In this document: positions 1-4,592 of the stretch, one piece after another
Position numbering within the stretch: position 1 is the stretch's first letter
Layout of the letters: each line of letters starts with the position of its first letter
DNA from: an uncultured Prevotella sp.
GTDB lineage: Bacteria; Bacteroidota; Bacteroidia; Bacteroidales; Bacteroidaceae
Assembly: GCA_900319895.1 (NCBI GenBank)
Contig: ONQK01000105.1
Coordinates: 1 to 5,246, forward strand
Direction: 5' to 3'
Length of the DNA: 5,246 nt
Program-made: the position numbers and the translations under genes
The notes under the pieces: model-generated
The model's database searches: none
Told to the model about the DNA's origin: nothing
The model's input: only the letters and a program-made list of their open reading frames with translations

Positions 1-332
1 TGTTGCTGCACCTCAAACATTTTCAGGAAGGCCATCATCAGCGCCATGTGGGGTGGCATGTCGCCTGCTTCCGACAAGGCTTCGATGCGGTCTTTTTTCA
101 ACTCGTGCTTGTCGTAGTCGTACACGTCTTTGAAAAACTCAGTCCAGTCGCCGCTCTGATTCATGTTGTCGTCGAAGTAAACCAAGCGCTTCGCGTATTC
201 CGCCATCTGGGACAGCAGGTCGTCGAAGCTGCGCTCGTCAATCTTCACATAGTCGCCCGACAAGGCCTTGGGCAGGCGGTCGCCCTGCTTGGTGCCGTTG
301 TTGTTCCATTCGTATGTTTTGGGTATTGCCAT
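1..332 (-). CDS. Putative baseplate wedge protein, Afp11/gp6-like (N-terminal fragment)
   Basis: The first 110 residues of a gene that continues past base 1. The ATG at 332-330 lies 13 nt after the stop of the gp25-like gene, so it belongs to the same operon. The protein begins MAIPKTYEWNNNGT and continues with LPKALSGDYVKIDER (about residues 20-34) and SGDWTEFF (60-67). This N-terminus resembles that of the large (usually about 1000 residues or more) baseplate proteins found after gp25 in Bacteroidota contractile injection systems. By position it matches Afp11/Pvc11, which pairs with gp25 to make the wedge and is related to gp6/baseplate-J. The segment has no membrane helix or signal peptide and is acidic and helical in character. 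The upstream region has no good Shine-Dalgarno sequence. The assignment rests on recalled N-terminal similarity and gene order, because the diagnostic core of the family lies outside the window. Confidence 0.65.
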   Translation of the reverse strand, partial: MAIPKTYEWNNNGTKQGDRLPKALSGDYVKIDERSFDDLLSQMAEYAKRLVYFDDNMNQSGDWTEFFKDVYDYDKHELKKDRIEALSEAGDMPPHMALMMAFLKMFEVQQ

Positions 333-345
333 TTTCAGGTGTTTT

Positions 346-735
346 TTATTCAAAATAATGGGGATGAATCATGTTGTGTCGCATGTTTGTTGCACGGATG
401 GTGTAGTCAATGTGTATTGAGAAGTAGCCGTCCATCATGTTTTCAGTGTCGACTTCGGTCTTATTGAGGATAATTCTTGGTTCAAAGTCTCGTATGGTTG
501 CCGAAATCATGTTTTGAATGCGCAGGACGGTTGCCCTGCTATTGGCTGCAAACTGAAAATCCCTCAGTGAACACCCAAATGTGGGATGAAACAGCCGTTC
601 ATGCAGGTTGGTGGAAAACAAAATCTTCAAACTTTGTTCAATTTCCTCTTTTCCTGACACCATTTCAACTTCGCCGAGCCCTTTGTTGAAATGCGGCGGG
701 AAGCTCCAGCCTTTTCCGATAAAATCTTCTGCCAT
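346..735 (-). CDS. gp25-like baseplate wedge protein (Afp9-like)
   Basis: A 129-residue protein of the T4 gp25/TssE/Afp9 family, a small cytoplasmic wedge component that primes sheath assembly at the baseplate. Visible family features are GKGWSFPPHF at residues 7-16, the helical stretch EIEQSLKILFSTNLHERLFHPTFGC at 31-55 (a typical 'I.QSL..LL.T..GER...P.FG' pattern), and the core EPR motif at 85-87 within FEPRI, followed by a beta-rich end with YTIRATN at 111-117. The length is close to that usual for the family, although the C-terminus stops at PHYFE where many relatives run a few residues further. The start at 735 is chosen because MAEDFIGKGW matches the family N-terminus and an AGGAGG lies 6 nt upstream. 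An upstream in-frame extension to 894 would run through the PAAR gene and is not credible. It begins 2 nt after the PAAR stop. Confidence 0.92.
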   Translation of the reverse strand: MAEDFIGKGWSFPPHFNKGLGEVEMVSGKEEIEQSLKILFSTNLHERLFHPTFGCSLRDFQFAANSRATVLRIQNMISATIRDFEPRIILNKTEVDTENMMDGYFSIHIDYTIRATNMRHNMIHPHYFE

Positions 736-737
736 AC

Positions 738-1010
738 TTAACCTCCTATGATTACGGTTGGACACCCCACTGCTGCCATCGCGCCGCAAGCACATGCGTC
801 GGTAGTTCGCAATGCAGGTTTTCCCCCAATGAATACTGTTGCACTTCCCTTGATAAACGGGGAGGAGGGAAGGTGCGGTGGCGGGACGGGGCATGTGTGC
901 ACGTCGCCCATGGTCGCGGCCGGCATCCCGCCGATTAAAACAGTCGGGACACCTGGGCCGACGACAACTCCTCCATGAGTTGTTATATCTCCAATTCTTG
1001 TTGCTGCCAT
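738..1010 (-). CDS. PAAR-domain spike tip protein (Afp10-like)
   Basis: A 90-residue stand-alone PAAR protein, which forms the sharp cone on the end of the VgrG-like trimer and is the first part to meet the target membrane. It starts MAATRIGDITTHGG and has the repeated Gly/Pro-rich turns of the family: VGPGVPTVLIGGMPAATMGD (17-36), GSATVFIGGKPALRTTD (55-71) and GCPTVIIGG (82-90). Likely metal ligands are H12, H38, H46 and a cysteine, C73 or C75, by analogy with the three-His/one-Cys zinc site of PAAR tips; C40 and C83 are further cysteines. The protein is only the core domain: no N- or C-terminal toxin, transthyretin-like or Rhs extension. The ATG lies 5 nt after the VgrG stop, and the gene ends 2 nt before gp25. 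The order spike, PAAR, gp25 places PAAR before gp25, whereas Afp numbering (as recalled) has the gp25-like Afp9 before the PAAR-like Afp10. Confidence 0.95.
   Translation of the reverse strand: MAATRIGDITTHGGVVVGPGVPTVLIGGMPAATMGDVHTCPVPPPHLPSSPFIKGSATVFIGGKPALRTTDACACGAMAAVGCPTVIIGG
742..747 (-). promoter_or_regulatory. Shine-Dalgarno of the gp25-like gene, inside the PAAR coding end
   Basis: On the minus strand AGGAGG is followed by a 6-nt spacer and the ATG at 735-733. The same bases form the last two Gly codons (GGA GGT) of the PAAR gene, whose TAA falls within the spacer. The arrangement suggests translational coupling of PAAR and gp25, and it fixes the gp25 start. Confidence 0.75.
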
Positions 1011-1015
1011 ACTTG

Positions 1016-2755
1016 TTAATTGATTTGGACTATTCCTCCTTTCAGCACGGTATTTCCGGCGGAAGAGAATTCCGCGGCACTTGTCCCTTGTGCTTTTAAT
1101 TCAGCTTTAGCCTTGATGTTAATGTTATTTGCTTCCATATTGAGGTCCTGAGCTGTTTTGATGGTCAGGGCTTTTTGACTTTCGACAGTGATGCCTTGGT
1201 CGTTCATCACAACGGTATTGCCGTGTTGGTCCTCTAACACAATGCCCTTCTCTTCATCGCTCATTATCAGCCTGTTGTTCCCTGGCGTTATGATGGACAA
1301 TGCCTTTTTCTCGTCATCAAACAACAGTTGAATGTTTTCACGGCTGAAAAATCCCTTGACATGGTTCTCATCGGTTATTTCCAGGGGCGGTCTGGCCTTG
1401 CTGCTGTGCATCATCCCCAGAATAACGGCTTGTGTGGGGTTGTTGTCGACAAAACCCACGATGACTTCGTCGTTTATTTCTGGTAAGAAGAAGCTGCCGC
1501 GCATGTTTCCTGCATCTAAGGTCGCAACTCGCGCCCAAATCTTCGCCCGGCTTGCATTCATCAGCCTTACGCAAATCTTCTCTTCGCCGGAAGGGTCGCC
1601 ATTTTCTCCCTTCAAGGCTTCGACTTTGGCTATTTGCAGGCCGTTCACACCGGGCAGCGAACCCATGGACGAAGGGGCGACGACATCGGGATGTCTCTCA
1701 ATGTAAGAAGTGATTTCATATCCGATGTCCAGATGGGTAGACCATTTTCCTGCGCTGATGGCATGCACAACGGACGATACCATGACCTTTCCGTTGAATC
1801 CTTTGGACATTTTACATAGTCGTACGATGTCGCCGGGTGCCAGTGGCGCATAGCCAATGATTTCCAGTTTCCCTTTAAGGAAAGCGAGGTCATTGCGCAG
1901 GGAGTATGCGTCTACATACGTCTCCAAATCGTATGCATCTTCCTGGCTGCTCATCGAAAGGAGGGTTCTTTGCTCATCAGCAGCCTTGTTTTCTTCACTT
2001 TGGCTTGCTTGTCCCTCAGACGACGTGCTGTTTTCGGTGTCTTGCTCCGAGGTGTTGTAGGCTTCTCCTTGATATGCCCTGTGGGCGTATTTGGTGTTGA
2101 CCTCGGCGTTGATCCCATGGACGTTGTAGCCGTTGATGATGTCGAGGGCGGCTTTCGACTCAAGGTCTTTACGGGTGCATATTTTTTTGACGGTGATGCC
2201 TTCTGGTGTCGTGAGCACCATTCTGCCGCTGGCCTCTGCCCTCATGTTGATGAAATCCCAGTCTGTACAGTTGTATTGCATTAACCCAAGGTGTTTGTTT
2301 GCCGCAGGATTTCCAGTATTGTCATACTCAATTCCGTATTCATCGCAAATGTCGTTGACGATTTCATCGTCCGACATGTTCTCAAAACTCCTCAACTTCC
2401 TTACGTCATCCATCCTGTCGGCTGCGTGCCTGGCCTTGATGGTTAGTATGGCGCATAAATCGGAGACGGTCATTTCGTTGATGTAGCCTTTGAATATCTT
2501 GTGGGAAGGTTCGTCATAGCCGACCCAGACTTCTATTTCTGCATTCATCGGGAAGTTCGCCGTGTCCGAGATGTACTCCTCCTCGCCCGGCAGCCAGTTG
2601 CTCAAAATGATTTCAAGGACAGAAATTCTGTCGAATGCAGCGCTGGTGGAGATTGAAATGATGTGTTGGGCGTATGCGGTTTGCTGCCCGTTGACCAGGA
2701 TTTTATGGCAAATGTTGCCATTGAGGTCGGCATAGGTGATGTCGTCGTTCTTCAT
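1016..2755 (-). CDS. VgrG-like central spike protein (Afp8-like)
   Basis: A 579-residue spike protein, equivalent to fused T4 gp27-gp5 and expected to trimerise. The N-terminal gp27-like part spans about residues 1-355. It includes LNGNICHKILVNG (11-23), VWVGYDEPSHKIFKGYI (76-92, a typical 'v.vG......F.G.I' pattern), and CTDWDFINMRAEASGRMV (163-180, the 'sDwdFl..rAe..G' segment of VgrG). A gp5-like OB fold spans about 368-455, with GLQIAKVEAL, VRLMNASRAKIWARV, SFFLPEINDEVIVGF and PTQAVILGMMHSS. A repetitive beta-strand tail (about 460-579, alternating hydrophobic residues, ending GGIVQIN) should form the beta-helical needle that holds PAAR. Residues about 232-263 are a Ser/Glu/Gln/Asn-rich, probably disordered insert. 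There is no C-terminal effector domain. The start lies 6 nt after the stop of the Afp7-like gene, with only a weak GGAAG upstream. Confidence 0.95.
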   Translation of the reverse strand: MKNDDITYADLNGNICHKILVNGQQTAYAQHIISISTSAAFDRISVLEIILSNWLPGEEEYISDTANFPMNAEIEVWVGYDEPSHKIFKGYINEMTVSDLCAILTIKARHAADRMDDVRKLRSFENMSDDEIVNDICDEYGIEYDNTGNPAANKHLGLMQYNCTDWDFINMRAEASGRMVLTTPEGITVKKICTRKDLESKAALDIINGYNVHGINAEVNTKYAHRAYQGEAYNTSEQDTENSTSSEGQASQSEENKAADEQRTLLSMSSQEDAYDLETYVDAYSLRNDLAFLKGKLEIIGYAPLAPGDIVRLCKMSKGFNGKVMVSSVVHAISAGKWSTHLDIGYEITSYIERHPDVVAPSSMGSLPGVNGLQIAKVEALKGENGDPSGEEKICVRLMNASRAKIWARVATLDAGNMRGSFFLPEINDEVIVGFVDNNPTQAVILGMMHSSKARPPLEITDENHVKGFFSRENIQLLFDDEKKALSIITPGNNRLIMSDEEKGIVLEDQHGNTVVMNDQGITVESQKALTIKTAQDLNMEANNINIKAKAELKAQGTSAAEFSSAGNTVLKGGIVQIN

Positions 2756-2761
2756 CTTCGA

Positions 2762-3382
2762 TTATCTTCCAAAAAGGTTAAATAAAGAGTCGGCCTTTTC
2801 GTCCATGGCTTGGCTTATGGTGTCTTTGAAAGAATCAAATGCTCCTTTCTCCCTCTCCCGCCTTTTGTTGAGGGCTTCTCCGTCTATTTCCCCTGTCTCT
2901 ATTTGACAGACCGACTTGAAAGAGCAGGTCACCTTGGCCCTAAGCGGCGTCCCGTCAGGCCGGAAGAGCGAGTATTCGGTCTTGAGGGATGAGACAACAC
3001 AGTGTAGGCTCTCGTCGCAATAAGTGATGGATACATAATTGGGACGATAGCCCGTGGACTCGCCGGTCTTGGCAAAAAGCACTTCGGTCAGGGCATTCAA
3101 TTGTGCCTTGACATCTTTGTACTCGGGCTTTTGGCTGATAATCCCGGTGCCGTCCAGCAGGAGGGAAAAGCTGTAGTCAACGGCATCCATCCCGGAGAAT
3201 CGCCCCGCGGAAATGCTGTTGGCCATGCACTCCTCTTTCTTGTAATGGACGTTGATGCTCTTGGAAAAGCTCTCCGGATTTACCATTACCGTGAACTCTT
3301 TGTCTTTTATCGGCTGCTTAAAGTCGATTTTTTCATACGCCTGAAACGTCATGAATTCTTTTTTTTCGCTCCTAAAACTCAT
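2762..3382 (-). CDS. CIS tube/baseplate-hub adaptor protein (Afp7-like), LysM not visible
   Basis: A 206-residue protein of the CIS_tube family found between the tube initiator and the spike in Afp/PVC-like devices, where it connects the VgrG-like trimer to the hexameric tube. Family features are FTVMVNPESFSKSINVHY (30-47), DYSFSLLLDGTGI (69-81), GYRPNYVSITYCDESLHCVVSSL (111-133) and YSLFRPDGTPLRAKVTCSF (137-155). Relatives usually continue into a C-terminal LysM-like domain (with a 'v..GDtL..Ia...Yg' motif). Here the protein instead ends with about 40 charged, helix-prone residues (IDGEALNKRREREKGAFDSF and onward to FNLFGR). The next gene begins 6 nt later, so there is no room for a frameshifted LysM domain. 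The start at 3382 is supported by AGGAGG 5 nt upstream and by the ATGA overlap with the preceding gene. An A8 run covers codons 6-8, and an in-frame ATG (codon 11, 3352) lies just downstream. Confidence 0.88.
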   Translation of the reverse strand: MSFRSEKKEFMTFQAYEKIDFKQPIKDKEFTVMVNPESFSKSINVHYKKEECMANSISAGRFSGMDAVDYSFSLLLDGTGIISQKPEYKDVKAQLNALTEVLFAKTGESTGYRPNYVSITYCDESLHCVVSSLKTEYSLFRPDGTPLRAKVTCSFKSVCQIETGEIDGEALNKRREREKGAFDSFKDTISQAMDEKADSLFNLFGR

Positions 3383-3546
3383 CTCTCCCTCCTTTTTGAG
3401 GCATCATTGTCGTAGAAATCCCGTACCAGTGAACTCACAGGGGCTTTTGGGGCCGTGTCTGTCTTTGGCAGACTGTGCTCGTCGTGTTCAGTTGCTTTGT
3501 CTATGATACTTGCCTTGATGACTAGCTCTTTTATTTTGATGGTCAT
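3379..3546 (-). CDS. Small DUF5908-like CIS protein (Afp6/Pvc6 position)
   Basis: A 55-residue gene that is easy to miss because it is short. It starts MTIKIKELVIKASIIDK and ends NDASKRRER. Its N-terminus, with alternating Ile/Leu/Val and Lys/Glu (a likely beta strand), resembles the small DUF5908 proteins often seen in Bacteroidota injection-system loci. It is followed by a polar, Pro/Thr-rich linker (about 24-38) and an Arg/Lys-rich tail. Its ATG overlaps the TGA of the second tube gene by 4 nt (ATGA, 3543-3546), and its TGA overlaps the ATG of the Afp7-like gene in the same way (3379-3382). The double overlap strongly supports a translated gene in the operon. Its place between tube initiator and Afp7-like adaptor equals that of Afp6/Pvc6, whose function I do not know. 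The AGGAGGG for the next gene lies within its last codons. Confidence 0.82.
   Translation of the reverse strand: MTIKIKELVIKASIIDKATEHDEHSLPKTDTAPKAPVSSLVRDFYDNDASKRRER
3388..3393 (-). promoter_or_regulatory. Shine-Dalgarno of the Afp7-like gene
   Basis: On the minus strand AGGAGG is followed by GAGAG and the ATG at 3382-3380, a 5-nt spacer. It lies inside the last codons (Lys-Arg-Arg-Glu) of the small DUF5908-like gene. Together with the ATGA overlap it supports the 3382 start over the internal ATG at 3352. Confidence 0.7.
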
Positions 3547-4034
3547 AATATCCGTTTTGAATAGTTATACGCCAATTCAAGTGTCTCTATCACCAACTCG
3601 TTCTTGTTGGCATCAAGCGGACTAACCTCGATTCTTACGGGATAGGCGTTGTTGAATGTCCAAACCTTGACAGGGGCGTGTCTCTCGTTTAACAAACTGA
3701 CTACCGCAGTGCAAGGGTGGAAGTTGAAGTTGTTGATGGCCTCATTTGCCCATCTTACCAAAACCGACGGGGTGGAAGAGAGGGCTCTTTTGAGCACCAG
3801 ATTGTTGTATTTTGCTGGTTTGGGCAATCGATATGTGAACGAGTTGTTTCCGCCCTCGACAACCTCTTCCGTCTGCAACTCTGCTGATATGCCGGAAACC
3901 TCCGAGAAGGCCATCCCGATGCTGCCATCCTCATTGGCAGCATGCTCCAACATGCCTCCTAGCCCCAGTGCAACACTGAGAAAGGTCACTTCGAAATGAA
4001 AGGCGGGAACATATTTGTCCGCTTTGTGGCTCAT
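3543..4034 (-). CDS. Second gp19-like tube protein, probable tube initiator (Afp5-like)
   Basis: A 163-residue member of the T4 gp19/Hcp-fold tail-tube family and paralogue of the gene just upstream. Shared blocks are FHFEVTF (12-18), FSEVSGI (43-49), the E..EGGNN..TYRLPKP.KYNN.VLKR pattern (57-83), SLLNERHAPVKVWTFNNAYPVR (113-134) and ETLELAYNYSK (150-160). Compared with the main tube it has about 16 extra residues after the first strand (19-40, Gly/Leu-rich then acidic). Its position next to the baseplate genes suggests it is the Afp5-like ring that joins tube to hub. The start at 4034 (MSHKADKYVPAFHF) is chosen by alignment with the family N-terminus, but no Shine-Dalgarno is present. The frame stays open to ATGs at 4073 and 4106; the latter overlaps the stop of the first tube gene as TAATG and would add 24 residues of atypical sequence. 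The end overlaps the small gene by 4 nt. Confidence 0.88.
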   Translation of the reverse strand: MSHKADKYVPAFHFEVTFLSVALGLGGMLEHAANEDGSIGMAFSEVSGISAELQTEEVVEGGNNSFTYRLPKPAKYNNLVLKRALSSTPSVLVRWANEAINNFNFHPCTAVVSLLNERHAPVKVWTFNNAYPVRIEVSPLDANKNELVIETLELAYNYSKRIL

Positions 4035-4105
4035 GGTCAAAAAGTTGTTGGTTGAACATAAAAGGGAGGCCATCGCCCATAGACGATGACACACCCTTTG
4101 AGACA
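4035..4105 (-). other. Tube 1 to tube 2 junction: open in frame, start undecided
   Basis: These 71 nt lie between the stop of the first tube gene and the preferred start of the second. They are open in the frame of the second tube gene and contain alternative ATGs at 4106 (TAATG stop-start overlap) and 4073. Read as protein they would give MSQRVCHRLWAMASLLCSTN and a few more residues, which does not look like the start of a gp19-like protein. I see no convincing terminator or promoter; only a weak 5-bp inverted repeat (CATCG/CGATG, about 4071-4088) is present. Confidence 0.5.
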
Positions 4106-4549
4106 TTATCCTCTGGTCACGGTAAAGCTCTCATAAGCCAATTCCACAGACTCAATCATCACTTTCCCGTCAGCAGCGTTCAGGTCTCCTGCATCGTATT
4201 TGACAGGAAAAGCATTCTTCAAACTCCATGTCACCGCCGGCTCGTGCGCCTCGTTGAGCAAAGAGATGGTGATGTCCCTGCGCTCCACCGTATTGTTGGC
4301 GATGGAGTTGAACCAGTCGAAGAATCCGTTGTCGGTAGCCATCGTACCTCGCTTCAACGTCACGTTGTTGAACTTCTTCAAGCCCGGCATCTTGAAGGTG
4401 GTGTACTCTTTGTTGGAGCCCTCGCGATACTCGATAGGGGTGGTGGAGACACTCAAGCCAGAAACCTCTGAGAAACTTACGTTTTCGTCGTCGTCGCTCC
4501 ATTTCACCGTGAAATGGAAGCCTGTCAATGGATAATTATTTGTTGCCAT
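4106..4549 (-). CDS. Main inner-tube protein, gp19/Hcp-like (Afp1-like)
   Basis: A 147-residue tail-tube protein of the T4 gp19 family, with an Hcp-like beta-barrel that stacks as hexameric rings inside the sheath and is pushed into the target on contraction. Diagnostic blocks are YPLTGFHFTVKW (6-17), FSEVSGLSVSTTPIEYREGS (26-45), TFKMPGLKKFNNVTLKRG (51-68), FFDWFNSI (76-83), RRDITISLLNEAHEPAVTWSLKNAFPVKY (90-118) and ESVELAYESF (133-142). The length is typical and there is no effector fusion or signal peptide. It follows the sheath gene after 43 nt and precedes the longer paralogue, the usual sheath-tube-initiator order. The ATG at 4549 has no Shine-Dalgarno but sits behind a very AT-rich leader, as is common for highly translated Bacteroidota genes. 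Confidence 0.95.
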   Translation of the reverse strand: MATNNYPLTGFHFTVKWSDDDENVSFSEVSGLSVSTTPIEYREGSNKEYTTFKMPGLKKFNNVTLKRGTMATDNGFFDWFNSIANNTVERRDITISLLNEAHEPAVTWSLKNAFPVKYDAGDLNAADGKVMIESVELAYESFTVTRG

Positions 4550-4592
4550 TTGATTATTCTGTTTATTGTATTAGTAAATTAAGAAAGACATA
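4550..4592 (-). other. AT-rich leader between sheath and tube genes
   Basis: The 43 nt between the sheath stop and the tube ATG are 81% A+T (35 of 43), contrasting with the roughly balanced composition of the flanking genes. There is no purine-rich Shine-Dalgarno. I could not find a clear Bacteroidota promoter (TTTG near -33 with TAnnTTTG near -7) or a hairpin. It is most simply an unstructured translation-initiation region that favours high tube expression. Confidence 0.45.

Noticed and set aside
3..467. A 154-codon plus-strand open frame over the Afp11-like and gp25-like genes
   Set aside because: It is antisense to two well-supported genes, has a Val/His-rich composition typical of a shadow frame, and shows no recognisable domain.
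346..894. Extended 182-residue form of the gp25-like protein
   Set aside because: The extra N-terminus would be read out of frame through the PAAR gene. The start at 735 has a strong Shine-Dalgarno and the family N-terminal sequence.
1332..2486. Several plus- and minus-strand open frames of 60-124 codons inside the spike gene
   Set aside because: All lie in the wrong frames of a 579-residue VgrG-like gene with continuous family similarity. Composition is biased and no motifs are visible.
4071..4088. Inverted repeat CATCG/CGATG between the tube genes as a terminator or attenuator
   Set aside because: The stem is only 5 bp with an 8-nt loop and no U-run follows, so it is likely due to chance.
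4052..4535. Plus-strand open frames of 139 and 111 codons opposite the main tube gene
   Set aside because: They are antisense to a clear gp19-like gene, have no plausible ribosome site, and resemble no family. They reflect the codon bias of the true frame.
4550..4592. Possible internal promoter between sheath and tube
   Set aside because: The region is AT-rich, but I found no TAnnTTTG or spaced TTTG element and no convincing -10/-35 pair.
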